DNA from: Paragonimus westermani
Lineage: Eukaryota; Platyhelminthes; Trematoda; Plagiorchiida; Troglotrematidae
NCBI GenBank assembly: GCA_008508345.1
Contig: QNGE01001743.1
Coordinates: forward strand, 82,396 to 146,395
Length of the DNA: 64,000 bases
Direction: 5' to 3'
In this document: one piece after another, positions 15,001 through 28,300 of the stretch
Layout of the letters: each line of letters starts with the position of its first letter
Position numbering within the stretch: the stretch's first letter is position 1
Program-made: the position numbers and the translations under genes
The notes under the pieces: generated by a model
Databases searched by the model: none
Told to the model about the DNA's origin: nothing
Seen by the model: only the letters and a program-made list of their open reading frames with translations

Positions 15001-18000
15001 TGCATATATATATATATACAGATAACTCGCAAGCATATTCCGTGATTCAATTCTGAGATAAGTAAAGCACATCTGGAAGGGCTTTTCATTAAAAATGAGA
15101 CCAAATTCCTAAAATAACCTGAATAAACACATACCATAATGACACATTACTAATAGGTAATGATAAGTCGAAACTGATTGATGCCGTGCACCACTGGGCT
15201 TTGCCCACAATCCTCATACCATGAGGAATTTTTTAACTGGTTCCAGCCGAATGATAACGCTGTACTAAAGTATAGCACTCTTATATATTATTGGTAGTGC
15301 AGATTATTGTGCATACCAATAATTGAATACTTGAGAACTCGTTTTGCGTAGGATTAACACCACTCATGTTTGACTATATCGTTTGTGTTCCCATAAGTGT
15401 GACCGTCATCACAATTCGGTGTTGTTTTCAACTCAGAACCCAATGACCATCAAACAAATGGGGTTACATTACTGTGTTGGTCAAGTGATTTCTCATGTTC
15501 GTTTCCATCTCCCGGAGGACAGCGCCAAACGAAAACAAGTATTTGCATAGGAGATCGCAAGACGCATGATTTCAATGTCAACAGATTGTGCACCAAAATA
15601 GCAGTAATGCAGAACTGTAAACTTGACACGGTTTATGAGTTCGCGGTATAAAATTAACCATTTGCATAGTGATGGAGAGTATTAGTAAACAGTCAAGGAT
15701 TTATGGAACGACAAAAAACCTACGGATGAAATAACAACAATGACTTGTGTGCTGACGTTGTACTTTGTGACAGTCAACCCTCATTATCTCTTCCACTAAT
15801 CTGGCCAAACTTCAGCCGGATCTCGTTTTGCTTGTAATTTCTCACAAACTCTCATTGACGAATTAACCAGAAGGATTTCTGAAAATCACAACGGCTCTGC
15901 CAGGTACTGCTAAGCAGCTCGCACAGAAAAACAACTAGCTGAACAGTTCTCTCATGTAATTTAAAAGTTCATCTGAAGTTGCAGTGACGTCTATATCAGC
16001 AGAAGTGATCGATACCTAGCACAATCAATGGATAAGCATGTACTGAGATATTTGGCGCATCAGGTAAACGGGTCAAACTGCAGACAAGGGCAGCTTGTTT
16101 GATAAGTTCTTGCTAATTGAAGCTTCGAGCTACCAGCATTTTCCAAGTCGACTACTATTCGGTAGTTACCTCTCGGCCCTGTGAAACCAAAATCGTTCAT
16201 CTAGTCGAGTCGTTTGCAGTGAAGCAGCCATCATTCGTTTGTCTTCAGTAAACATCATTCGTGACTGTTTCTACAACCGTTGCTGCTTACATGTTCTACA
16301 TAGTGACATGTTTGTGCTGTCATTTTTGATCAGCGTTGCCTTCGTGAATGTCAGTAACTGCGTTTCCATTCAAGTACAACGCGTTGGACAAACACTTAGA
16401 ATCTGCTGTAAGGACGTTGTTTTGCGATCGAATTTTTTGATTTCTGTTTACCAGGCATACAAGTCGTTTGGTTCAGTCACCCACTCTCGTGGGGTCTAGT
16501 CCGTTCTGCTGAAATGTATTATAGAGACAGAATAGTTGGGAATTTCTAATCAAAATCTACGACAGTCATTCTTCTTTTGGAGGGCTACAGGTGCAATTCA
16601 ACTCATAATTAACCACCTTTCATTTCGAGTAGCAACTTTCAACCCGTAACCAGTATGTGATTATTTAACTAACATGTTGAAAAACTCTTAGTTCACGTTT
16701 GGGTACATTCTCGCGGTCAAACATTTGAAAAAAAGCACTGGACTGAATTTCCACGCTTATTTGTCTTCGTCAGCGATGTGCAGCTCATTTCAGAATAACC
16801 GTTTAACTGAAATCCATTCGGTTATGCACCGACCTTTTCCACTGTATCAGTGACGTTATATGCTGGACACGACTAAACTATTGCCCACAGAAGTACAACC
16901 ACACTCACGCTTGAGCATGTTTCACTCTGACTGATCACCTCAGCAAGTGACGGTTTATCTGTTCTGTTGACTACAGACAGCGACCTCACTGTTGAGAAAT
17001 TTACTGAAATGAATATGGTGAATATCACTGATCTTGCTACAAGCTGGCCTGGGTATCTGCGAGTGGTCGGGGGTGTTGGCGTTACCAGCTAAACACTACT
17101 CATTGATGCCTCCGCATCTTTCGTGCGCATTACACTATTTCAAATGTCCCGCATGGAAAAGTGACACTAAATTCAACTTACGATTTTGAGGCACTCAGGC
17201 AGACTGAGCGTTATTGACGAGTGAACATGGATGAAAGTGCCTACAAGACAAGTCGATCTTTGTCAGTGAGGTCCGTCAAACAGTCACCAATACGGCTGCC
17301 TTGTAAGAATATGAATAACGATATAAATCAGGAGCATAGCAATAATATGCCTACAGGTAGGTTCTGACAGTCCTCCAGTGTTACTTCTTAAGTGAATTGG
17401 TCTGAATATGTAGTTGAGTGCCAAATCTGGGACTAGGTGTGAGTGATGTCCGTTTTGATCTCGCATTATATGCGTGACCGTAGAAAATCGTACTTAATAG
17501 CTGTGTTATGCAAGTGGGCAATCCGACTTGCGTATGCGTGTCCATGTGTTCCAGTTCTCACAGGATCTACCCACTTGGCAACTTGAGGGAAACTATTTTA
17601 ATAGTGTATCGCCTCCACAAACAGAATGTCAGTTTGACATTCTTGCAAAAATTTAAGTTACAGAAGCATGTACTCTCTTTCTGGATTACCATTGGACGTT
17701 ACACACTATGAGGAACATAGGTTAAGAGCATTCTGGTTTTAACTCTGAAGAAACTTTGAATTCTGCGTCAACCTCTTACTGTCATCACGCTTAATTCTCG
17801 GATTATCTGGTGAGCATTTAACGTATAAATCATGGTTATTAAACCATACAATTGTGGTGTAGCTGAGTCTATACACCAGATGAAACAGTAAAATTGGCTT
17901 CCAACAGACAAGAATCATATGCGAGATTCTTTAATTCTGGACGAATGATTTTAATTTTGATGTTCGAATAAGCCAGTACCGCAAACGACCCAAGAAGATA

Positions 18001-18034
18001 TCACACTAACACATTTCACGTGGTCAATTTTGAA
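1..18034. other. No gene recognised
   Basis: Open frames on both strands are short and look random. Only a (GA)n run (4468-4481), a (TA)n run (15004-15018) and a faint family B trace (1640-1800) are seen. It could include long introns or 5' exons of the synaptotagmin-like gene that I cannot identify. Confidence 0.5.
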
Positions 18035-18770
18035 ATTGATTTTGAAATTGCTCGCCTGTGTGACGTTGAGTAGATAACGCAAAATGCTGTTGTGAGATCA
18101 CATTGGTGTCAAGTCATTAGAATGTTACGCGCAGTAGACGATGCAGGCTCCTTGTTTCTTTGCGTGACCGTAAAGTCATCTGTTTGCGTGATCTGTTTTT
18201 CTTGACACACTTCGGGATGTGTTTGGTAACTCTGGTTCTCAACTGGCACTCAGTCCTGCCTATGAGAATGCTCCGCATCTACATGGATATTCATAGATAA
18301 GGTTGGATTTGGCTGACTCGGGTACCGGTTGTTTCACACAGGACGTCGGAATCCGGAATTTTTTAAAGAGATTCACTGGGACAACTGCATTGTACGTTCT
18401 GGCGATAGAACTAATCAAACGACGGTGAATAAGTTGGCACACATCATCTACCCTAAGGGGAAGACGAAGAGATACCGGCTTTCTGGACACTGTGTCGGGT
18501 CGGAATCCTACGGTAGGCTGTTTTGATTCTCGCCTTCCATACTGAAATATATGTTTGGGTGCAAAGAATCCATCCGATCAATTGAGCTCTGTCCTTGCAG
18601 TTGGTTGTGTGCGATGAGAACAATATCATCGACGTACCGCTTGTACAGCTGCATTGAATATAACTGTCCTGTCACTTGTTGTTCAAGTTTTGCTACGAAA
18701 ATGTCTGCCAGGCTAAGGCCGTGTGAGCTATCCGTAGCTACCCCATTAATCTGACTGTAGGCTGAGTTTT
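18035..18770 (-). pseudogene. Penelope-like element: RT palm plus GIY-YIG endonuclease, degraded
   Basis: On the minus strand, INGVATDSSHGLSLADIFVA aligns with the PLE RT segment just before the catalytic box. YKRYVDDIVLIAHN then carries the YVDD catalytic motif at about 18611-18647. The frame breaks at 18510. It resumes in the RT-endonuclease linker (LRLPLRVDDV, then RTYNAVVPVNLFKKF and YEYPCRCGA). A frameshift then leads to the endonuclease LIGRTECQLRTRVTKH and a tail HQCDLTTAFCVIYSTS. About 200 bases of the RT thumb, expected between palm and linker, are missing. PLE proteins copy RNA using a GIY-YIG nick as primer. This copy is dead, with an internal deletion, a frameshift and stops. Confidence 0.85.
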
Positions 18771-18883
18771 AGAAACCAAAGATGACGTTTTTGGTACAAA
18801 ACCTCAGTGGTTGTTCCAAATTCTAGATGTTACACCCTCATGTAAGAAAGCAGGAATTAGATACATCCACGTAGGAGAACGCT

Positions 18884-19012
18884 GGTAAACAGCGACATCA
18901 AACAGGCGAAAACTGCGCTATGCTAAAGCGATTGCAATCCGAAGGTTCAAACCCGTGTTGTTTGTTCAGAAACAACTATTTGTAGTGTTGTTGCTACCTT
19001 GGTATTGACAAC
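18884..19012 (+). pseudogene. PLE endonuclease C-terminal tail on the opposite strand
   Basis: The frame reads RRKLRYAKAIAIRRFKPVLF then VQKQLFVVLLLPWY and TGA. The pattern L-R-[FY]-A-x-A-x-A-I...VQKQL...LPW is the conserved end of PLE endonucleases. The same tail occurs at 47937-48030 on the minus strand. Only about 40 residues remain, and the upstream DNA belongs to a PLE of opposite orientation, so this is a separate 5'-truncated copy or a rearrangement. Confidence 0.7.
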
Positions 19013-20364
19013 GATTGTGCACTACGATAATTGACTTTCTCCAGTACCTTGTTCGCTTTCTCATACTGATATATGAATAGTCTGTAATATGGACTCATAA
19101 AGATGCAGCAAAATTTGTTAAGATGTAAATAGTGCAATGTCAGCCTACTGTCTTCATCACTCACAAAAATTAATTAATCCCAGAAAAGGTGAGGGGACAA
19201 AACCCAGAATTCGCTTCCACCTGTTCACTGTGATTGTTAGTTGCTCAACTTATCTAATCGGAAGTTAATACAGTCATGTTTCATTTCGTAATGATGAAAA
19301 AATGACGAACGGATCCAGCTAGCGCTGGTCGTTTTGAAAAGGTCACACGAGCCCGGACAGTGTCGCTGAAGAGATGGGATTTTGTCTATACTACATGTGA
19401 TTGTCTTAGGTTTTTGAACTGTTTCCTGAATTGTAGAATAGACCATTAATTACACTGGTCAACAATCTTATATTCTGAGTGAAGTGACTATTGGTTAAGA
19501 GAAGAATGTCTGTTTGGTCAATCTGACTTAAAATTAAAGACAGGTGGTATTTTCCATTCTGTTACGGTTCACAGTTCAAGAACACAGCGATAAAAGTGCT
19601 TTCACTTCAGTTGTTCTGTTTTATCAATATGTTTTTGTTCACAGACCACGTTTCATCCAAATTTGCACACGATTGTCAGAATTAATCTGTAGTCTTACCT
19701 TACTCTTCCTGGGTTGTGCAGGAGACACTTGTGTTTTCATATATGCATGCGTGTCAGGTTGACATTATGTCTACTGTTTCGACTTGCTGAGTTGATATGG
19801 TCAAACCAGAGCTAATTGGGATGAATTGCACAAATTCCAAAAGTGACATGTTAATGAAGGCTCAGTGGGGCAATTGCACTTTCCATAAGGATTGAAAAAC
19901 AGCAGATTCGACGTTAGCCATTTTTTGTGTAACTATGGATATTTTCGATCAACCAACCGGAAGATTTATTTTTTAAACTGTAAAACGCTCAACTCCATCA
20001 TACTTTCTGGATTTTGGCGAAATTATTAATACATGGTATAAAAATATTAAAACGACACTTATAAACCAAATGAAGCTGCTCGCCCCGCATTTTCTCAAGA
20101 AATGTACCAGATACGATTAATCAGCGACAAACGGTACACACCACACCATTTCATTCAAAGGTTGTTCCGGAGTAGTTTACTTACTAACAATGAAATACAC
20201 TTCATTATTGACAAGAATGGATGACGTTATCTTTCTGGCAAATCAACACTTGAGGTTGTTTTCCGTTCTTTTTACGAAACAGCTTTTACGTGAGTGATAC
20301 AACAGTATTTTCTATGGCCTGACATAAGTAAACAGTTTTGGTCACAATCCACGCTCGAACTCAG

Positions 20365-20435
20365 CCGTTGCATTCAGATGAATCTTTTGGTTGACACACC
20401 AGGAACAGAAACACCAGACTTGAGTTTCGCTCTTA
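20365..20435 (+). repeat. Interspersed repeat family A, partial copy
   Basis: TTGCATTCAGAT...GACTTGAGTTTCGCTCT parallels 21430-21487 of copy 1 at about two thirds identity. Confidence 0.45.
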
Positions 20436-21446
20436 GTGAACCTCATCAACGCAAGTCGAAAGTCGCACTACGACCTTTGCGTTCTTACCAATACAGTGTT
20501 TACCAAAACGTCGCGATATGAACAATTGAGCATTGTGTTCAACTTGCAACCATGTTCCTCCAGATCTTTTGTTGAGAATTCAGACCATGCTAGGACGGTT
20601 CAATAAATGCAGCAACTCTGACCTAAATGTGAAGTCCTTCTAACTGAGTTATTGGTTGAATTAAATGTCAGTTTTGTCTAATCTTGCAAACAGTCAATCC
20701 TGCGCACTATCAACAAACTAAAAGACAGCTGCTTCGACCAAGTTGTATTTGATCGACAACCATGTGGATCAAGGAATCGGACCCACGATTTGTGAATAAA
20801 TGGCAGATTTTAGCTAAAACACGGGTTAATGATCAGTGGTGTAAGTAAATAAGCTTTCTTAATTTTTGATCTCCTTCTGCTTGTAAGCTGAAACTGATCA
20901 ACCATTAAACCAGTAAGTGATTTCGTTCTATCGGCAAACGGAAACGAAAAAGCCAGGTAAAGTAATTCTGCTTGAACTCCATTCGAACTGATCAGGTATG
21001 TTGAACATTATACTTACAGGATTGAATGTGAGCCTCTGAATATGATTTTTCCATCTTGTGTATTGACAGCTTACTGACAATACGTCCAACAAGGTGGTCT
21101 CGTGAACAAAACACCTGCAAGGGGGTATGTACGATTGCTGGTTTGTTGTTGCGGAACTTCACTATGGTGAGTTCTTTCGAAGAGAGGTTCCAGATTAGTT
21201 TGTCGAAATTCAAAGAAAGCGATAAAGTGTACGTGGTGTTTAATTCAAAAGAATTAAATTGGCAAACATCCTTCTATATGTTTGGAAACTTCTGTTCACA
21301 TTTGTGTCGCTACTTTCGGCTTCGAAACTATGGAATCAGAAAATAGTTTATATTGAATTGTTTAATGGAGATTCGAAGATTTAAGTTGTTCCAAATAGCA
21401 GACTACTCACACTCGGTCATAGCCCTTGCATTCAGATAAACCCTTC

Positions 21447-21590
21447 GGCTGAGTCACTTCAAGGGAAAACTCAAAACTTGAGTTTTGCTCTTTTTAGAGC
21501 TAGTCGTTAGTGCATATCTTCGTCCGGACCGGAATTTACACTGCATCCTCGTACTTACGAAACTGGCACGTTAACGATGAGGTCAGTACC
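21447..21590 (+). repeat. Interspersed repeat family A, copy 1
   Basis: It shares about 105 bases at roughly 75-80% with the reverse complement of 21810-21925. Common blocks include ACTTGAGTTT, TTAGAGCT and CCGGACCGGAATTTA. No coding capacity is seen. Confidence 0.65.
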
Positions 21591-21809
21591 CGCACGATAC
21601 ACACGACCAAATAGCCACATCTAAACGCTGAGAACTTATCTTGTACGAATAGCGTTTAGGTTGCTCGATCCCTTTGAAATGAGAATAAACGAATCCAGTC
21701 CATAACCCAGCAGTCAGGACCTCTCAGCAAGGCTAAAGCTACTGAATTTGATCAATCAATTTAGCACGGTTCAAGTGTTTAATAAAAATCGGGGTTGTGA
21801 AGTTACTGG

Positions 21810-21925
21810 TGTTGATGTTAACATGTTAGTCTCAGAAGCACGAGCACTGCAGTATAAATTCCGGTCCGGGCGAGGTTGTGCACTAATAACAAGCTCTAAC
21901 AAGAGTGAAACTCAAGTCTTATGCT
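21810..21925 (-). repeat. Interspersed repeat family A, copy 2 (inverted)
   Basis: Inverted partner of copy 1, about 220 bases away. Confidence 0.65.
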
Positions 21926-24900
21926 TCATTTAAAAGCTGCCATCAAGCGTAGATAGTGTTTAATTATCAGAAATTATCTGCTACGATTAGTTCTTTTTAC
22001 TGATGTGATCACAAAATGTTCTCCAACAGCGTCAGTGTTGTGCAGTCGTTAATTAACTTTGAATGGTGGGCGAATCCAGTTCAAATCAAAAATTGAAAAA
22101 ATCTTACCATTGAATTACTTCTTCCAGAAAAAGCATTAAAGCTACATTTTCGTTCAAAGTTGTGAGTTGGAACAAGACGTAAATCGCGAAGGTGTTAATC
22201 TTATATTTCTGGCAGAATGTTGCCACTATTCGAAAGTATTTAGACGCATAATGGCGTTAAATCTTGCTGAAAGCTAAACCACGGAATATTGTTCAGTTTA
22301 TGTCGTTTTTTCTACCACATTGGCTAGAAACGTCGCACTGTTATTTCGTTCATTGAATTGGAAAAGATACCTAAGAGATGAACGAACTGCCGATCAAAAT
22401 CGTGATTAAAAAACTGACTGGTTTAGTAAGAAAAAATGTTATTCCTTCAAAATATTTCAGTGCATGTTTTTGAATCAATCTGGCTACTCACATTTAAGAC
22501 ACTAGCTTATCTATTCAGCTGACTAGGCAATAGTTGAGCGCTGATCCCAAAAATTTTCGCAACAAACAGTATTCAAAATCGATAACAGAAAATTCGCTAA
22601 GCAAGTTATATGTGATTGGACCCATCCATTTGCTAGAGTATGAGCGTCCTACCGAAATGGTCTGGATGATTGAAAAATGCCTATCTGGCATATTGTCCTG
22701 ATTCACAAGACGACAGACGACGTTTCGAGATGTGACATTCTGTCTTTACAGGTTTTGACGCATCGCAAACCGTTCTAATAACCTAGTGTATATCATCATG
22801 AAATTTAACTGCTTAAACACCCACTCAACTTTTCGTTTGGGTTCTGCGGTATGTTCTCCATTGTAACTAATGATGGTTTGATTTGCAACATTATTGTTAA
22901 CCAATTACTTCAACTGGTTAAAGAAAACATGAGTAGCAATCCTCCTTAGGTGTTGATGTAGACTGTGTGAAAATGATACATGAACACCTTTGTTCGTTTA
23001 CCTCCAGCTTCGTAGGAATCACCCATTATACTAATTTTGATATTTGTTAACTATTCGACACTTAATTGTGTTGGCTTGAAGCTGAAAATTCCCAACAAAC
23101 ATCATGAGTTATGGAGAATTCTTTTCCGTAGAATGTTTAAGCTCAATTTTGATTGAAATATTTGTGCTAAAATTTTGACAATAGATTCCATTATGTTACT
23201 CTATTTCAACCAAACCGTTTCACTCATCTTGTTGCATACTACGACGTCAACAACATGTGTTGTTCGTGATCAGTTTACTTCTCGTTCGATTACATATTTC
23301 TGATGGTGCGTTCATCACAAATGTATCCCATAGCAACTCTAGATGATCCTTTAACATCGTTTGCATGTACCTATACTCGAAGAACATCAAACCTTCCCTA
23401 CGTCATCTCATCTTTGTGTGAAGTGAAGACAATGAGATATTTAATAAGGCGTTTATCCAGCACCTAATCTCATGGTTTCTATGATTGATTTTTTCCACAT
23501 AGTACACATGTTTGCCATCCGTCCACCCCTTGAATATGTCGTAATACCAGTATGTAGGTAGACAAAATAGTTTTTCTCCCGTTACTGCTTTTTTCATCGT
23601 TCAAGGTCAGGATCCCAACAATTAAACCAGTACAAATATATGCCAAGTTTAGTTGCTTTACGTGTCCGAATGAAATAGCTGGTGCAAAAGTGATATTGTG
23701 TAAGCTTCCCATTGTTGTAAGTGTATACCAATTCTTATAAGAACCACTCAAATGTGTATGGGACCAAGGTAGTACAAAAATCGCACTGGAAGTAGTATGC
23801 TGCCAACTTGTGTGTAAATCTCTCACACCTTGTGATACAGTGGAAATTTCCTAACGTGTATCGAGGTGTTAACCTACCTGTCTGAGCATGTCATCAGTCT
23901 GTAGTGGTGTTGCTAACCCCGGTCCCTCAGCGCAACCACGTTGGTCTGAATAATATTCTAGGATGCATGCAATTTTCGGTATTCACCTTGAACTGTTTCC
24001 TTATTCTCACACTCAACATGCAGCTGGTATAATGTCCTGCAATTTGTGATCATCGTAAGGCGACTGAGCCACCGTTATGTTATGTTGTGAGTAAAGTATG
24101 GCCTTCTTAGAAAAGAGTGTGCGATTATAACAAAACGCTGACCGACCGGAGTTTCCAATATTTTATTACAAAATGATTAAATTTGTATGCACTCAGTAAT
24201 TAGGTTGCGAACAGTGAACAGTTGAATGAACCACGGAGCCGGTTAAAATCAGCTGCCATAAGCTTGCCATACTGAGAACGACTATATCTTGCCCAGTGTA
24301 AGTCAGTGTCTTGCTGTTGGATAGGTCAATTGATTCACAACATAAGCTTCCAAAAAATGGCCACCATTCAACATTTCTCTTCAATACCGACCGGATCGAT
24401 CTTGGAAATATTAACAGGTTTACTCGAACTAATTACTGTGTGTCGGTAGCTTCCTCGTTTACTGAACCTTCACATTCTTCCATTGTTGCGTCTCACACAT
24501 CCAGCAAGAAAAAACACATTTTGGATTGGTTCACTAAATCTCTCAATATTCAGCAACTTACTACGTCAATTTGAGTCTTGTAAACGTAATTTGTTCTTTT
24601 AAAATCCAAATCCACGCACCATGTCTTGCTTGTCCGGACCCGATACATTGGTTCGGTTGGTCCGTCGTGAATGTGATATGTGCGTTTGTCACTGGGGTGT
24701 CGGCTTTGTTGCACGTCGAAGTGTCAGTTTGATACATGAATGAACTAGATTAAATACTAAACGAGGAATAATGAGGTCAGCTTATATGGAGTGGATTTAG
24801 TGGAAGTTAAAGAGAAGGCAAATTAGGTGATTTAGACACCAGCTGTCACTGATGTTCAGACGGCGCGTTTTGTTGCGCTCTGTCTTATAACAGACGAAAG

Positions 24901-25073
24901 GTGAATTGGTGTGTTCTGTCTGCCACCGGAGGGGATTCGACTTAAAAACTTGGTGTCCCAAACCTGACACACAGTAATTTTTAGTTTGAAGACAGTTTTT
25001 GTTCGTAGGGCATAGGTTGGGAGCAACATCACAATAACTGTCTCCAGTCAAAACGGTTGGGAAATCTGAGTAT

Positions 25074-25301
25074 TGCTCGCAAGCGAATGTGACTGAGCGT
25101 TTATATGTGATTATTTAGTCTTGTCTAATGTGAACCAGTGGAACAGTTGACAGCACAGTTGCCTCACGAAAACCTGATCGACATTCTGATGCAGGCGGTT
25201 GCAGGGGTATACAGTTCTGAGCTCTGACAAGAACAAAGCTGGAGTGTAATGGTTCTGTTCAAAAGGGGCTGAGTAAAAAACCTGAGGATGTTACAGCTGC
25301 G
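25074..25301 (+). repeat. Interspersed repeat family B, copy 1
   Basis: CTCGCAAGCGAAT..GACTGAG, GAGC(C/T)CT.ACCAGA/ACAAGA, AGAGGGGC/AAAGGGGC and a final GCGACAGC/GTTACAGC occur in the same order as at 54796-54936, with an insertion here. Confidence 0.45.
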
Positions 25302-28300
25302 TTAACTTGTGAGTGATGCGTCAATTGTCACATCGAAAAATATTCAGTATAAAAAATTCAGTATGAAAACAAAGAGGGAATTGGATAACAAGCCAGCTGT
25401 GGACTTTATGACTGTTTTATGGTGTAGAGTTCACGAAATCGAAAGTCTATAACCAAAAAATAATCCGTCGAACCGAGCTGTGGAATACTTTGGACAGACA
25501 TGCTGCGCTATACAATATAAAGGCAGTACTCATCAGCACTACTAGTTTGAACGTTCGGTCAACTTTTCTGTGTAACATGTACAACGTAACAGAAACCACA
25601 TTGGTCAGCGACCGTTGAGGTTGACTAACGGTGCAATTGAAGTAATTGTGAATCAGTTAGTTATCCTTAAAGTTTCATAACACATATGTAGCACGCAAAT
25701 ATTTTCCGTTCCTGAACCCATGTAAAAAGGTGTGGGCTTTTATGCCATGAGAGAAGTCCTACCAATTGTGTTCGTTTGTCGTTACACAACCGAATTCTGA
25801 TAAATTCCGTTAAATTCCTCCTGACGATTTTGAAGCCATCTAGTCAGTAGCGCGTACTCAACAATTCCAATAACGCTTATTCAGAGGGTCGGGTTTGCGG
25901 GGGTATTTTGCATGTCCAGAAAATATTGGAAAGTTCGTTCGAAGGATTGGAATTTATATGAGATAATTTGCTAAAAATACAATGAAAATACTATCTTATC
26001 TTGAGTGTGAATTAATCGGATACACAAATAATCAGGCAGAAAGGCGTTCAAAATTGAGTAACTAGACACGAGTCCATAACCAGCCAGCATTCAACGGGAA
26101 ATACGCTCATTAAAACGATCAGTTGCAAATGAAGTTGAGGGGATGTGAAACAATATCGAAAAAGAAGGATTTAATTGATGAGCAACAGAAAAGAAACATT
26201 TAATGTGAAGTTCTGGAACAAAATTCATCGAGATCATTTACTGCCTACAGCAAAGACAAATAAAAGCCCATTTTGGATCCGGTTTCTGCAAACAAACCAA
26301 ACATGCTTCAACAAGCAAACCTATCAGACAAACTTCAACAGATCTAGCACCCATAACAGTTTCGACTGATTCACAAACAAGTGACCATCTGTCATAACCT
26401 CACAATTGGTTGAAAAGGGTTTACACGAACAGTTGGTGCCACTGAATCCAGGTGATCTGGTGGATAAATGGTATGATTTTTCGAAGTTTAATAGTACCAG
26501 GAATATCTTAAACCTGTAGACAAGTTGCAATGGCTATCGAAACCAGCTTACATACCTTTCTAAGACGTCAAGGACCAGTGAATATAAAACTTAACTGCCA
26601 TTCCGATATACCGTCACAAATGGTGAGTTTGAGCCCTCTGTTTGTGAGGTACTAACAAAACCCTTTCATAATTTTACTCAGATTAACTAGGGGGTAATTT
26701 CTAACCAAACATAAATTTGCTGACTAAACGCTAGGGAAAATTGATAAATATGTGTGCAGTGATAATCCCACGTATGTACGGTCAGAAAATCATGGAAAGA
26801 TTCTGATAAAACTTCTCAGGAATCTAGATTGACATACCTAGTTAATGTGCCAAATTTAGGAGTGTATGGAATGTGAATAAGAAAGTTGACTCCGTGTTTT
26901 ACAAGTTTCACTGAATTTAACCATTTTACCCACCGGTAACGCAGATATATTTTGTTGTTGCAGTTAGCCTGAAAATTTATTAGAATGATTCAACCTTATG
27001 TTAGTCATTCTGTACAATCGTCGACCAATAACCATTACCTGTGTCGAAGCCCCCTTTTTTTGTCCACCATATTCAGTATGGCTACATCTCAAAAGTAGTG
27101 CTTGCCAGATTTATCGCAGCGTTAAACCAAAAGTACAAACATAATTCAGTCCAATCCAGTTGCAAGGAACATCTTTTACCGACATCCTTCTTTGTAGAAA
27201 AAATCAAGAGATCAATAACACAGCGGTGTTGGGAGAAACAATATTCTCTTATCCCCAAGGTTTGGGTTATCAGGGGTAACTTTTTCTAGGCCATTCTACA
27301 TCAAACTTATTACACGAGGAAGACATGCGAGCACGTAACTAGTTCACTCGCGTGGGTGTGTTTGGTTCTTTATCAGATACTCAGTGGATTTGTGCTCTTT
27401 TCTGTGTACGTGTTTGTGTGCTCATAAAGTTACCCGTGGCATTGGTAAACATACCCTACATGATACGACCCCAGCTGCTCTCACAGCTTTCATTCGGTTT
27501 AGCTCTGTGATGTTTACTTAGGGGTGTGGTTAGACTTAACCAAACGGACGAGAGGTTGGCACCATTATCCCTGTTCAGACAGCTGCGTTAGTGATATTTT
27601 GGTCCGTCTAAATATCACCACATAGTACACGATAGGGTTAAATTCTTATCCATCAATTTTTTTTAGATGTTCTAAACATTTTGTCTCCGATATTTGTGTC
27701 ATTGCCTCACTAATATGCATAATTCAAAGGTTGTTTATTTATGAAAATATCATCTGGCAGTTAAAGATGACAGTTCTAAGATGCACACTTATCACTAATC
27801 GTTTATTCGTGTTTTCGTGACCCAAATATATGGGGACATCAATCGAGTGCGTCAGTTGCCTTGGTTACACCACATCATTGATCCTGATCATATCAGCAGA
27901 TGTAGCCGATCAGTTTGATGCACTGAGAACTGGTTACTGTTCAAAAGACAAAGTTTATTCCTCTGACTGTTGACTGATAAATGACAGAAAATAGTAGAAC
28001 GCCAGAATAGTGATTTCTATAACACTAAGGTTATTTGATAGACAAGTGACATATGTAGGCAAGCCAAGGTTCACTCTAAATATTAACAGGCAATAAGAAA
28101 GGCTACTGAATTTCCTAGTTTAAATTAAGAGAAAGATTATGGATGTGTTCCGGTTGTGGTGGATTACCGGTGACTGACTTGGGTAGTGTGGTTATTGAAG
28201 ACAAAAGAAATTTAAGGAGATTGAGGTGTTCGAAAGCTGGATTTTGCTTGCGATGGATGTCATTTCAATCACTGATAACTATACCATTGTAGACAGAACA

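Noticed and set aside
16380..16440. RVGQTLRI, resembling the GIY-YIG YVGQT motif
   Set aside because: The His expected at position 16 and the following motifs are absent.
20234..20300. MDDVIFLANQHL, resembling a reverse transcriptase DD box
   Set aside because: No flanking RT motifs in any frame; probably chance plus repeat family A nearby.
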